The position numbers were made by a program, and so were the translations under genes. The notes below the pieces were generated by a model. The model did no database searches. It was not told where the DNA came from and saw only the letters and a program-made list of their open reading frames with translations. Below, piece after piece: positions 47,594 through 56,672 of a stretch of DNA of 64,000 nucleotides (within the stretch, counting starts at the first letter, position 1; each line of letters opens with the position of its first letter). This DNA comes from Pseudomonas triticicola. GTDB lineage: Bacteria; Pseudomonadota; Gammaproteobacteria; Pseudomonadales; Pseudomonadaceae. The stretch is from positions 3,013,001-3,077,000 of the forward strand of contig NZ_JAHSTX010000001.1 of the NCBI RefSeq assembly GCF_019145375.1, written 5' to 3'.

Positions 47594-49243
47594 TCACTGC
47601 TTGGCCAACACGCCGTCGATCACCGCGCCGCGACAACCGGCAAACATGTCCAGCGCCGGCTGATACACGCTGCTGCGCACTTCCAGCAGGCCGAGCATCG
47701 AGTGAAACAGATTGTCCTGGCTCAGCGGTTTGTCACGGCTCAGTTGCAGGCAATGGGTGTCGACCGAGTAGGCTTTCTGATAGCTGTCGGAGAACCACGC
47801 CAGCATCGCTACATGCTTCTGTTGCTCGGGCGCCAGCATGTACGGCGTGCCGTGCAGAAACAGGTTGTACTCGCCCAGCGACTCGCCGTGGTCCGACAGA
47901 TAGAGCATGGCGGTGTCGACTTTGTCCTGATTGCTGCGCAGCACATCGATCAGGCTCGCCAGCACATGGTCGGTGTAGACCAGCGTGTTGTCGTAACCGT
48001 TGACGATACTTTCGCGGCTGCAATTGTTCAGCGCGTTACTTTCACAGACCGGAGTGAAGTGTTCGTACTCCTTGGGATAACGCTTGAAGTAGTCCGGGCC
48101 ATGACTGCCCATCTGGTGCAGAACCAGCACGGTGTCCTTGTCCAGATGATCTATGAAACTTTGCAGGCCTTGCAGGAGAATTTCATCGCGACATTCGCTG
48201 TTGGCGCATAACGCAGGGTCCTGCAACTTGCTGACATCCTGCACCGTGACGCGGTCGCAAGTGCCTTTGCAGCCGGACTGGTTATCGCGCCAGATCACAT
48301 CGATGCCGGCACGCTTGAGCACATCGAGCAAGCCTTCTTCATTCTTGGCCTTGCTGGCGTTGTAATCCTTGCGACCCATATTGGAGAACATGCACGGTAC
48401 CGAAACTGCGGTTTCCGTGCCGCAGGAATGCACGTCAGTAAAAGCGATCAGGCCAGCCTCTTTGTCCAGTTGCGGGGTGGTGTCGCGGTCATAACCGAGA
48501 ATGCCGAAGTTCTGCGCCCGCGCACTCTCCCCCACCACCAGCACCGTGAGGGATTTGCGTGGCTGTAGCTGCAAGTCGGGATTGCGCTGGGCATCTTCGC
48601 CGATCTTGATGAACGGCTGCTGCGCCGAGACCACTTGCTCTTGCAGATAACCAATGGATGCGCCGATGTAATTGCTCGGCACCAGCATCAGGCGAATTTC
48701 GTGGTGATTGCGAAACAGCGACGACAAGCCTTGATAGTTGGCCAATGCGACAACACCGATCACCGCCGCCGAGGCAACACTGACAATAACTTTGCTGAAC
48801 AACTCACGATGCCAGCGCCGATAATTGACTGGAACTTTCCACAACAACAGACACGGCAAAATACCCAACAAGAGAATGTAAGCGAACAACTTCGGCGAAA
48901 GCAGATCACGCACTTCCGTGACGTTGGTTTCGGCAAAGTTGCGCAACATGCCGGCATCGATCATCACGCCATATTGGCTCATGAAATAAGCCACGCCGGC
49001 GCTGACTAAAAACAACAGGGTCAATAGTGGTTTAAGCAGTGGCCGGAAAGCGAATAACGTCAGGACTATGTTGAACGCGGCAAAGATCATCAGGCCAAAC
49101 GCCACGCGCATGGCGATGCCCTTGCCATCGGCGGCGGTGATCTCGAACAAATGTTGCCAAAGCACCAGATTGAAACCGAGCAACAAAAAGGCGCTGGCAA
49201 ACAACGTCACCCATTCCGGGCGCACGGCTTTTAACTTCAACAT
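47594..49243 (-). CDS. eptA: Phosphoethanolamine transferase (EptA-like)
   Basis: 549 residues: five N-terminal membrane helices (about 13-170) and a periplasmic sulfatase-fold domain with Thr nucleophile in SCGTETAVSVPCMFSNMGRK (about 276-295), NQSGCKGTCDRV, LHQMGSHGPDYFKRYP (about 384-399) and LSDHGESLGEYNLFLHG (about 453-469). Adds phosphoethanolamine to lipid A, changing resistance to cationic peptides. The ATG at 49243 is preferred over in-frame codons upstream because it opens the first membrane helix. Confidence 0.92.
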   Translation of the reverse strand: MLKLKAVRPEWVTLFASAFLLLGFNLVLWQHLFEITAADGKGIAMRVAFGLMIFAAFNIVLTLFAFRPLLKPLLTLLFLVSAGVAYFMSQYGVMIDAGMLRNFAETNVTEVRDLLSPKLFAYILLLGILPCLLLWKVPVNYRRWHRELFSKVIVSVASAAVIGVVALANYQGLSSLFRNHHEIRLMLVPSNYIGASIGYLQEQVVSAQQPFIKIGEDAQRNPDLQLQPRKSLTVLVVGESARAQNFGILGYDRDTTPQLDKEAGLIAFTDVHSCGTETAVSVPCMFSNMGRKDYNASKAKNEEGLLDVLKRAGIDVIWRDNQSGCKGTCDRVTVQDVSKLQDPALCANSECRDEILLQGLQSFIDHLDKDTVLVLHQMGSHGPDYFKRYPKEYEHFTPVCESNALNNCSRESIVNGYDNTLVYTDHVLASLIDVLRSNQDKVDTAMLYLSDHGESLGEYNLFLHGTPYMLAPEQQKHVAMLAWFSDSYQKAYSVDTHCLQLSRDKPLSQDNLFHSMLGLLEVRSSVYQPALDMFAGCRGAVIDGVLAKQ

Positions 49244-49444
49244 GATGAGTGACTGTTCCTGAAAGAAGAGCCTCGTCGATTGTGAAAATTTCATCCACCG
49301 AGGCATGCCAAACTTTAGGCAGCCATGGATCAATTTTTCGTGAAAAAGATGCTAATGATTAGTTGCCTCGGAGTACGAACGTGAAAGTTTGCGAGTATTT
49401 GAGAATGGTTCAGGTTTTATTCAGTTTCAGGCACTTCGCAATGT
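49244..49444. promoter_or_regulatory. Upstream region of the eptA-like gene
   Basis: Holds an 11-base palindrome CTAATGATTAG (49352-49362) about 110 bases before the eptA-like start on the minus strand, in an AT-rich patch that could be a regulator site. Otherwise nothing recognised. Confidence 0.35.
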
Positions 49445-49535
49445 CCTGTGGGAGCGAGCCTGCTCGCGAAAGCGCAGTGTCAGCAAATGAATGTCTGTCT
49501 GGAGGAACGCATTCGCGAGCAGGCTCGCTCCCACA
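49445..49535. repeat. REP pair, copy 8
   Basis: CCTGTGGGAGCGAGCCTGCT with CGCGAAAG opposes ATTCGCGAGCAGGCTCGCTC with CCACAT. Between the divergent eptA-like and MFS genes. Confidence 0.9.
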
Positions 49536-49644
49536 TCGGGACAGAGGTGTTATCGAGTTTTTAGGTCTGGCCCGGGGTTTTCTGATTTGCCGACGGCGGC
49601 GGCGCCACGCCTAATCAGCAGCCCCTGGACTCGAAGGCCCGCCG

Positions 49645-50817
49645 ATGAATCACACCCCTCCCGCCGCTTGGCTGATGCTCGCGATCATCCTTGTCGCACT
49701 TAATCTGCGCCCCTCAATGGCAGCCATCGGGCCGCTGCTGTCGGCGATCCGCGGCGATATCCCGTTGAGCTTCACGCTTGCCTCTCTGCTGACGATGCTG
49801 CCGGTGATGGCCATGGGACTGGCGATGTTTTTCGGCCTGAGCATCAGCCAGCGCCTGGGCGAACAACGCACGGTGCTGCTGTCGCTGTTGATCATCGGGC
49901 TGGCGAGCGTGTCACGGCTGTTTATCGATTCGGCGATCGAGCTGATCGTCAGCGCGATGCTGGCCGGCATTGGCATAGCCCTGATTCAGGCATTGATGCC
50001 GGCGCTGATCAAATCGCGCTTTGCTGACAACGTGGCGTTTTGCATGGGCGTCTACGTGACTTCGATCATGGGCGGCGCGGCGATTGCCGCCTCGTTCGCG
50101 CCGCTGGTGATGGTACAGGCCGGCAGTTGGCGCGTGGGGCTGGCCATCTGGGCGGCGTTGGCACTGGTCGCGTTGCTGGTCTGGTGCTTGCAGCCCGCGC
50201 AAGCCATATCGACAGTGACCCGGCGGGAGTCTTTCATCACGCGCCGTCGCGCCTGGTTGCTGGCGATTTTCTTTGGCCTCGGTACGGCGTCTTACACCTG
50301 CGTCCTCGCCTGGCTTGCCCCGTATTACGTGGAAAAAGGCTGGAGTGAACAGAACGCCGGGCTGCTGTTGGGTTTTCTTACAGCGATGGAGGTCATTTCC
50401 GGCCTGGCAGTGCCGGCGATCGCCAATCGCAGCCGTGACCGGCGTGGGATATTGGCGGTTCTGCTGTTGCTGATCATCGGCGGTTTCTGCGGGCTGATTC
50501 TCGCTCCGATAACTCTGGCCTTGTTATGGCCGTGTCTGTTGGGGCTGGGGATTGGCGGTCTGTTTCCGATGAGCCTGATCGTCGCGCTGGATCATTGCGA
50601 CGAGCCGCAGCGTGCCGGTGGCCTGACCGCGTTTGTACAGGGGATCGGTTATCTGATCGCCAGCCTCTCGCCGCTGTTGGCAGGGATGATTCGCGATCGG
50701 CTGGGCAATTTCGAAGGCGCGTGGTGGGCGTTGACGGCGGTGATGGTGATCATGCTGCTGATGGTGATGCGCTTCGACCCTCGCCACTACGCGCACCACT
50801 TGCCTCGCCCGGGCTAG
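49645..50817 (+). CDS. MFS transporter of the CynX/NimT type
   Basis: 390 residues, twelve helices, with the CynX-group N-terminus ALNLRPSMAAIGPLLSAIRG (about 18-37) and FADNVAFCMGVYVTSIMGG (about 126-144). The family includes cyanate and 2-nitroimidazole permeases; substrate here unknown. Start ATG after CCCGCCG, ribosome site weak. No partner gene in the same operon. Confidence 0.88.
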   Translation: MNHTPPAAWLMLAIILVALNLRPSMAAIGPLLSAIRGDIPLSFTLASLLTMLPVMAMGLAMFFGLSISQRLGEQRTVLLSLLIIGLASVSRLFIDSAIELIVSAMLAGIGIALIQALMPALIKSRFADNVAFCMGVYVTSIMGGAAIAASFAPLVMVQAGSWRVGLAIWAALALVALLVWCLQPAQAISTVTRRESFITRRRAWLLAIFFGLGTASYTCVLAWLAPYYVEKGWSEQNAGLLLGFLTAMEVISGLAVPAIANRSRDRRGILAVLLLLIIGGFCGLILAPITLALLWPCLLGLGIGGLFPMSLIVALDHCDEPQRAGGLTAFVQGIGYLIASLSPLLAGMIRDRLGNFEGAWWALTAVMVIMLLMVMRFDPRHYAHHLPRPG

Positions 50818-50994
50818 AGGCCTCTGGCCATCTTTCCCGCACGAAATCAGCAACGTCGTGTTGCTAAAAGTTTCTGTCCCACATGTGTCCGTGAAATGTC
50901 CTACAAGGGTTTCTCCTGGCACCATCGTTCCGTTAGGATCGTACGCACACGTTTGCGCGAATTCTGCGCAAGGGGGCACAGCGAGACGGAACTC

Positions 50995-51930
50995 ATGCTG
51001 AACAGTAATTTGCTTCGCAAGCTCGACATGCAGGACTTGATGGTGTTCGTCGCCGTGTACGAGCAGAGCAGTGTTACCGATGTCTCGGAAACCCTGTTCG
51101 TCAGCCAGTCCACCGTCAGTTATTGCCTGAAGAAACTGCGTACCAGTTTCGAAGACGAACTGTTCATCAACACCCGCACCGGCATGCGCCCGACCTACAA
51201 AGCCTGCAGCATGTACGGCCATGTGCAGAAGATCATCGAAAGCATCAACCTCTGCCACGCCGGTGCCCCGGCTTTCGACCCGAGCCGGCAGGCGGTGACT
51301 TTCAACATCTGCGCACCGGAATACTTCGAACAACTGATTCTGCCGCGACTGTTGAAGCGCTTCGACTTCGATGACTTGCCGGTGATGGTCAACATGCACA
51401 AGTTTGAAACCGACGTTCCGGCCGAAGAGTTGCGCGACGGCAGCCTCGATCTGGTGATCAGTTTCGGCCCGCACTTTCACCGCCAGCATGCGGATCTGAA
51501 ATCACGGATGCTGTTGGAAGATGACCTGGTCTGCGTCTTCGACAAACGCGCCACGCCACTCGAACCGCGGTTGAGCCTGCAAGCATTCACCGAACGTCGG
51601 CATGTGTTCCCGACGCCGTGGACTTCAAGCACCAACATGGTCGACGGCTGGCTGGCGCGGCAGGCGCAGAAACGCCAGATCGTCGCGCGCTCGAACAGCT
51701 ACAGCGCCGCGTTGAAGATGATCACCGGTACCGATTTCATCCTCACCCTGCCCCGGCGTATCCAGCGTTTGCTGACCAACGATGCGGTGTTCAACCACTG
51801 CGAGGCGCCCAATGGCTTGCCGGGTTTCACCCTCGACATGCAGTGGAGCCAGAACGCCGATCAGGACAGCGCCAACGTCTGGCTGCGCGAGCAGGTGATT
51901 CAGGTGTGCAGCGAGCTGGAAAACGCCTGA
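50995..51930 (+). CDS. LysR family regulator
   Basis: 311 residues: HTH near 12-70 (MQDLMVFVAVYEQSSVTDVS, LFVSQSTVSYCLKKLRTSFE) and a substrate-binding domain of the NodD/LinR branch (FNICAPEYFEQLILPRLLKR). The ATG at 50995 follows GAGACGGA. It ends tail-to-tail four bases from the CHMI gene. Target unknown; the preceding MFS gene on the same strand is one candidate. Confidence 0.9.
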   Translation: MLNSNLLRKLDMQDLMVFVAVYEQSSVTDVSETLFVSQSTVSYCLKKLRTSFEDELFINTRTGMRPTYKACSMYGHVQKIIESINLCHAGAPAFDPSRQAVTFNICAPEYFEQLILPRLLKRFDFDDLPVMVNMHKFETDVPAEELRDGSLDLVISFGPHFHRQHADLKSRMLLEDDLVCVFDKRATPLEPRLSLQAFTERRHVFPTPWTSSTNMVDGWLARQAQKRQIVARSNSYSAALKMITGTDFILTLPRRIQRLLTNDAVFNHCEAPNGLPGFTLDMQWSQNADQDSANVWLREQVIQVCSELENA

Positions 51931-51933
51931 GCG

Positions 51934-52299
51934 TCAGATGCCGATCGCGGCTTTGCTGTAGGACTCGCGATCGATGTCGAGCAGTTCGACACACAGTTGC
52001 ACTTCGAGCCCGGCCGGCCATTCGCAGAGTTCCTGCAACACTGCCAGCAGACTTTGCGAGAGCTGCTTCTTGATCTCCGCCGAGCGCCCGCTGAGCAAGG
52101 CCAGTTTCACATGGACGAAGGCGCGCTCGCCCTGCGCCGTGCCGACCTTGAAGTTGTCGATCTTGATCGCGCGGCTCTTGATATCGAACTCCGCGCCGAA
52201 CTGACCGGAACCGACCAGCGTGTTGTTGAGCCGGATCAGGGCGATGTCAGCGTTCAACTGCGTCAGGTTGGCGGTGTATTCCATGTGCAGGTGTGGCAT
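51934..52299 (-). CDS. 5-carboxymethyl-2-hydroxymuconate isomerase family protein
   Basis: 121 residues of the CHMI/tautomerase superfamily, with Pro1 in MPHLHMEYTANL acting as catalytic base after Met removal. Segments FVHVKLALLSGRSAEIKKQL and LEVQLCVELLDIDRESYSKA are family-typical. HpaF works in homoprotocatechuate breakdown, but no hpa genes are near, so a different substrate is possible. The ATG at 52299 is preferred over a longer frame. Confidence 0.88.
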   Translation of the reverse strand: MPHLHMEYTANLTQLNADIALIRLNNTLVGSGQFGAEFDIKSRAIKIDNFKVGTAQGERAFVHVKLALLSGRSAEIKKQLSQSLLAVLQELCEWPAGLEVQLCVELLDIDRESYSKAAIGI

Positions 52300-52357
52300 T
52301 GCGGATCTCCAGTCGACGGATGCGGGGGCGTACATATAACACAATCACACAGCGTCA

Positions 52358-52449
52358 TTTGTGGGAGCGAGCCTGCTCGCGAAAGCGTCCTTTCAGTTTG
52401 CACATCCGCGCCTACCGAACCGCTTCGCGAGCAGGCTCGCTCCCACAGG
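52358..52449. repeat. REP pair, copy 9
   Basis: TTTGTGGGAGCGAGCCTGCT with CGCGAAAG opposes CTTCGCGAGCAGGCTCGCTC with CCACAGG. Between the CHMI gene and a LysR gene end. Confidence 0.9.
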
Positions 52450-52464
52450 GCTGTGCAGTGCTTG

Positions 52465-53385
52465 TCAGGACGGAATCAGCGGCCGTTCACTCATGAACGC
52501 TTCCAGCCGCGAGCGCAGCCAGCGTTCGGCCGGGTCGCTGTCGACGTGGCTGAGCCAGACCATCGACAGGTCCAGTGTCGGCGTCTTGAACGGAAACGGT
52601 TCCTGGAACAGCGCCCCCGACGCCGCCATTGCCGCTGCGGTGTAATCCGGCAGGCTGGCGATCAGGTCGGTGCCGGCCAGCAACGCCGGCAGTGCGCTGT
52701 ATTGCGGCACCGACAACACCACCTGCCGCGTGCGGCCCAGTTCCGCCAGCCACTCATCGGCGTAGCCACTGACATTGGCCGTGTGCGACACCAGCACATG
52801 CGGGCGAGCGCAGTATTCGTCGAGGGTCAGCGGTGTGGCAGAGGCATCGGCGCGCAGGATGCTCGGCTGGATGTGCCGCAGCAGTTTGCGTTTGGCGTTG
52901 GCCGGCAGGCCCCGGGTCTGGCTGATGCCGACGGTGATATCGCCGGCGGCCAACAGGTCGGGAATCCGCCAGTAATCGACATGCTGCACGACGAACACCA
53001 CGCTCGGCGCTTCCTGGCGCAGCGCGCGCAACAGCGGCGGCAGCAGGCCGAATTCGACGTCATCGGACAGGCCGATGCGAAAGGTCATGGTGCTGGTGGC
53101 TGGGTCGAAATCGCGTGTCAGGCTCAGCGCCGCCGACAGTGAATCCAGTGCCGGTTTGAGATGGCGGTAAATGTCTTCGGCACGGGCCGTCGGTTCCATG
53201 CGATGGCCGACGCGGATGAACAGCGGATCATTGAGCATCGTGCGCAAACGGTTGAGCGCCGAACTGATGGTCGGCTGGCCAAGGAACAGCTTCTCCGCCG
53301 CGCGGGTCACGTTGCGTTCGAGCATCAGGGTCTCGAATACCACCATCAGGTTGATGTCGGCCTTGCGAAGTTCATTGCGGTTCAT
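52465..53385 (-). CDS. LysR family regulator
   Basis: 306 residues: HTH at about 8-65 (INLMVVFETLMLERNVTRAA, LFLGQPTISSALNRLRTMLN) followed by an effector domain (TMTFRIGLSDDVEFGLLPPL) of the branch related to LeuO/NodD. The ATG at 53385 begins the conserved MNRNELRKADINLMVVF; upstream ATG is not typical. Likely independent of the gtr-like genes downstream in map order. Confidence 0.88.
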   Translation of the reverse strand: MNRNELRKADINLMVVFETLMLERNVTRAAEKLFLGQPTISSALNRLRTMLNDPLFIRVGHRMEPTARAEDIYRHLKPALDSLSAALSLTRDFDPATSTMTFRIGLSDDVEFGLLPPLLRALRQEAPSVVFVVQHVDYWRIPDLLAAGDITVGISQTRGLPANAKRKLLRHIQPSILRADASATPLTLDEYCARPHVLVSHTANVSGYADEWLAELGRTRQVVLSVPQYSALPALLAGTDLIASLPDYTAAAMAASGALFQEPFPFKTPTLDLSMVWLSHVDSDPAERWLRSRLEAFMSERPLIPS

Positions 53386-53473
53386 CCATTGCCCCTGCTT
53401 CCGGAATAGCGGCAGTGTAGAAAGGCCCATGAACTGCGTCTATGGGCCGCTGCGCCAAACTGCCACTGCCGGG

Positions 53474-55579
53474 TCAATGAAGCGTCAACGCCCGAATGCC
53501 AATGGCCAGTTTGCGCGGATCGAGTCCCATGCCAAGGGCTCTAGGACTGATGGCGTCGGCGTACTGGAAACGAATCACCAGCACGCCTTCACGTTCGATG
53601 CGCTGCTGCACTTCGGCTGGCAGATCGACGCTGACAACGTTCGCTTCGGGTTTGCGCAAACGGGTGGAGAGCACCGGCACATCGTTGACGATGACTTCCA
53701 GCCCCTGTTCGGTATGCGACGGCGCAATCAACGCGTTGGCTTCCAGCACAAATGACCTCACCCGCGGCTCGGGCCGCAGAATGATTTGCGACTCACTGCC
53801 CTCGGACCACGTGCCCCACGGTTCGCTTTTCGACCATCCGCTGCCGAGGAAGAACGTCGCCAGGCTGGTAACGTTGAAGGTCACGCGCTCGTTCGTCTTG
53901 AGTGGCGAAATCAGCGTAAGGGGATCAGCGGCCACGATGGGCGGGCAATCGGCGCAACGCTTCCAGCCGGGCGCCAGCACGTTCAAACCGTCGATTCTGG
54001 CGAGTACGTCAGTCTCGCGATCGAGGGTCAGCGCGGCCGGCAGCACAGTGCGGCTATCGAGCACATACAGCGTATCGGTGGCGTATTGACCAGCGCTGAC
54101 CATCTGGTCGGCCACAGCCTGGGCCGCCTCGGTGGCCTTGGTACTCATGCGGCCGAGGTAAACCGCATTGGTCGGCAGATGATGACGCCCGGCAAACTCG
54201 GCCAGCGTTCGCCACTGCTCCGGATAATTCTCCGGGCGCAACCATCGTACCGCCTGATAATGGCGGGCTGCCTGATCCCAGAATGGATCAACCAGTGGCG
54301 TCGGCCATTGTGGCGCCGGCGTGGCCATGAACAGGTTGCGCGACTCTCCCCAGCCGGAACGCGTATCCGCCACTTGCAGCACCAGGGCAACGCCCAGCAG
54401 AACCCGTGCCGTGCGCGAGGTATGGCCGCGAATCACCACGTACAGGATGGCGAAGATCGCCATGTACATGACCGGCCAGATCATCCGTCCCGAACCGCGA
54501 AAAATCGTCGCTACCGCCACCACCGCATCGGGCAGTGGAATATGCAACTCGAATGGGCCGACACCGATGTTGTTGGAAAACGCAAACAGCGCCAGGCCTG
54601 CCAGCGCGAGCAACAGCAGCGGGTAGCGACGTGGCTTGAGGTGAACATCCGTGCCGCGTTGCAGCCATGCCGCGAAGGAGCAGATGAACAGGAACACCAC
54701 ACCCAAACCAAGGAAAGCAAAACCGTCACCGTCGCCCAACACACCGGGCATGTCGCGCAGGGCAAACGACCAGGTTCCCGGGTCGAAAAAGCTCAGCACG
54801 TTGGCCCGGAACAGGCCGTAGCCCATCAATGCCAGGCCGTCGTCGCCGACGCTGAAGTAGCCCGCCTGCCAGCAGCACAGACTCACCAGCAAAAACAGTC
54901 CGATCAGTTCGGCCCCAGCTTTGCGCGGCGCCAAATGTCGCCGCAGGGTGTGCGCTGCGAGATCAGCGAGCCAGATCAGCGCAATCATCGCCAGCAAATA
55001 GGCGTGGATCAGCGCGGCCGCCGCCAGCAACGTTCCCCAGGCCAGAGAGCGCTTGGGCGTGAAGGGCCGCAGCGCCAGATAAAGCGCAGCCAGCAACATG
55101 AAATGACCGCCCAGGGACAGGTGCACGCTCATGCGGATCAGCATGGCCGGAACGAATAAAAACAGCCCGGTGCCGAGCAACCGCACAACCGCGTCGCGGG
55201 TCACCAGGCCGAGCAGTTTCCAGGCAAACCAGCTCTGCAGAATGAAGCAGGTCAGCAACCACAGTCCGAAATACTGAAACGGCTCCGGCAACAGCGCCGA
55301 GAACGGCTTGAACAAAAAGGCGAACAGCGGATTGGAATCGGAAAAGATCAAGCCGTTGGACAACTCCAGTCCGTAAGACGGATTGAGCCCCAGCGGAAAG
55401 CTCCATGGCGAGTGACGGAAAAACACCCAACCCTGGTAATGGGTGGCCGGGTCGCCGTCGCCCAGCCAGGCAATGTTCATTGGGTTCAACGCCCGAGGGC
55501 CGACCACGATAAAAAACGCCAGAATGCCTAGCAGCACAGGCAACAGCGCAGCGGCCCGAGAGGTTGAGCAAAGCTTCAT
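53474..55579 (-). CDS. DUF6311 polytopic membrane protein (GtrC-like role)
   Basis: 701 residues: ten or more membrane helices in the first 440 residues and a periplasmic C-terminal domain of about 260. The segment GDGDPATHYQGWVFFRHSPW (about 40-59) with the acidic pair DGD resembles the loop of GT-C enzymes, and I recall this family as DUF6311. As last gene of the GtrB-methyltransferase-GtrA operon it is probably the enzyme that transfers the sugar to the polysaccharide in the periplasm (inference). Its start overlaps the GtrA stop. Confidence 0.8.
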   Translation of the reverse strand: MKLCSTSRAAALLPVLLGILAFFIVVGPRALNPMNIAWLGDGDPATHYQGWVFFRHSPWSFPLGLNPSYGLELSNGLIFSDSNPLFAFLFKPFSALLPEPFQYFGLWLLTCFILQSWFAWKLLGLVTRDAVVRLLGTGLFLFVPAMLIRMSVHLSLGGHFMLLAALYLALRPFTPKRSLAWGTLLAAAALIHAYLLAMIALIWLADLAAHTLRRHLAPRKAGAELIGLFLLVSLCCWQAGYFSVGDDGLALMGYGLFRANVLSFFDPGTWSFALRDMPGVLGDGDGFAFLGLGVVFLFICSFAAWLQRGTDVHLKPRRYPLLLLALAGLALFAFSNNIGVGPFELHIPLPDAVVAVATIFRGSGRMIWPVMYMAIFAILYVVIRGHTSRTARVLLGVALVLQVADTRSGWGESRNLFMATPAPQWPTPLVDPFWDQAARHYQAVRWLRPENYPEQWRTLAEFAGRHHLPTNAVYLGRMSTKATEAAQAVADQMVSAGQYATDTLYVLDSRTVLPAALTLDRETDVLARIDGLNVLAPGWKRCADCPPIVAADPLTLISPLKTNERVTFNVTSLATFFLGSGWSKSEPWGTWSEGSESQIILRPEPRVRSFVLEANALIAPSHTEQGLEVIVNDVPVLSTRLRKPEANVVSVDLPAEVQQRIEREGVLVIRFQYADAISPRALGMGLDPRKLAIGIRALTLH

Positions 55580-55962
55580 CGATACGTCCAGAAATTATGC
55601 AAAACGAAAGTAAATGCCGGCACCGTCAGGGCCACGGCGCCGATCCCGAGCAGATAGTGCAACCCAGCCATTTGCGCCGCCCAGGCAACCAGCATCGCCA
55701 ATAGAAAACCGCCCGCCGAGACCGACACAAAGCGCAGTAACGTGCGCCCGTGCAGGCGAGCTGAAAAGCTCCAGGTGGTATTGATCACATAAGACACAAC
55801 GGTCGCCACGGCAAAGGCGAAACCATTGGCCAGCGGCGGTTCGGGCGCGATGAAGCGGATGAACAGCACAGCCACCAGCGCATGCAGCGCAGTGACGAAC
55901 AGCCCGGTCAGGGCAAAGCGCAGACCACGGCGGACCAACGCTGAACGCTCACTGCCGATCAC
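55576..55962 (-). CDS. GtrA family membrane protein (bactoprenol-sugar flippase)
   Basis: 128 residues, four membrane helices (about 12-35, 41-60, 74-95, 101-122), ending FTFVLHNFWTYR, the usual GtrA close. It starts with GTG overlapping the methyltransferase stop (GTGA), so coupled. GtrA proteins flip lipid-linked glucose to the periplasm. A longer frame upstream is inside the methyltransferase gene. Confidence 0.88.
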   Translation of the reverse strand: MIGSERSALVRRGLRFALTGLFVTALHALVAVLFIRFIAPEPPLANGFAFAVATVVSYVINTTWSFSARLHGRTLLRFVSVSAGGFLLAMLVAWAAQMAGLHYLLGIGAVALTVPAFTFVLHNFWTYR

Positions 55963-56669
55963 GGTTTCTGCGCCAGCACGAAGACGCTCAAACCGGCCAG
56001 CCGGTTTCTGCCCATCAACGGCAATTCCAGCCGGCACAGAGTCTTGAGCACGCTGTTGACCAACGGGTGATGACGCTTGAGTTGCGACTGTGGCTCTGCG
56101 GTTTGCGAACCTTGAGGCATCAGGCGCAACGCAGCGGCGATAGGAAACACCGCACCGAAATAGTAGGCGCCGCGCTGCACGGTCAAACCGGCATCGCCCG
56201 CCAGGGTTTCGAATTGCGCGAGGGTGTAGCGGCGCTTGTGCTCGAGAAAATCATCATGACCGCTCCAGAGAAACTGGAACGCTGGCACCGTCATCAGAAA
56301 ACGACTGCCCGAAGGCACTTTATCGACATAGCTTTTGAGCAGGCCGAGGTCGTCGTCGACATGCTCGAGCACGTCCATCAGTAACACCAGATCAGCATCG
56401 ATGCTGTCGATGCCGCGTCGGTAATGCACCGGTTTGCCCGCGTGGGAGGCGCTTGAATCGGCGGGGTAACTGATGTCGACGCACCACGCTTCATGCGCGT
56501 CGGTGTGGGTCAGCAGATGGTGCGAGAAAAACCCCGAGCCGGCACCGACATCGAGTATTCGCCGAATCGGCATGTCACCCAGCAATCGCCGGGTCGCCGC
56601 CGCTTTGCAGCAGTAATACCAATGCTCATCGATACTGTCGCCGAGGATGTCGGTTTCCTTGAGATCCAT
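55959..56669 (-). CDS. Class I SAM-dependent methyltransferase
   Basis: 236 residues: SAM motif I RILDVGAGSGFFSHHLL (about 39-55), acidic ADLVLLMDVLEHVDDD (about 92-107) and FLMTVPAFQFLWSGHDDFLE (about 122-141), as in UbiG-like methyltransferases of O-antigen clusters. Its start is 3 bases after the GT2 stop. It probably methylates the lipid-linked sugar or glycan of this operon, an unusual addition to a plain gtrABC set. Confidence 0.87.
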   Translation of the reverse strand: MDLKETDILGDSIDEHWYYCCKAAATRRLLGDMPIRRILDVGAGSGFFSHHLLTHTDAHEAWCVDISYPADSSASHAGKPVHYRRGIDSIDADLVLLMDVLEHVDDDLGLLKSYVDKVPSGSRFLMTVPAFQFLWSGHDDFLEHKRRYTLAQFETLAGDAGLTVQRGAYYFGAVFPIAAALRLMPQGSQTAEPQSQLKRHHPLVNSVLKTLCRLELPLMGRNRLAGLSVFVLAQKP

Positions 56670-56672
56670 CTG

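Noticed and set aside
53786..55159. 457-codon frame opposite the DUF6311 gene
   Set aside because: Arg/Gln-rich antisense composition with no domain.
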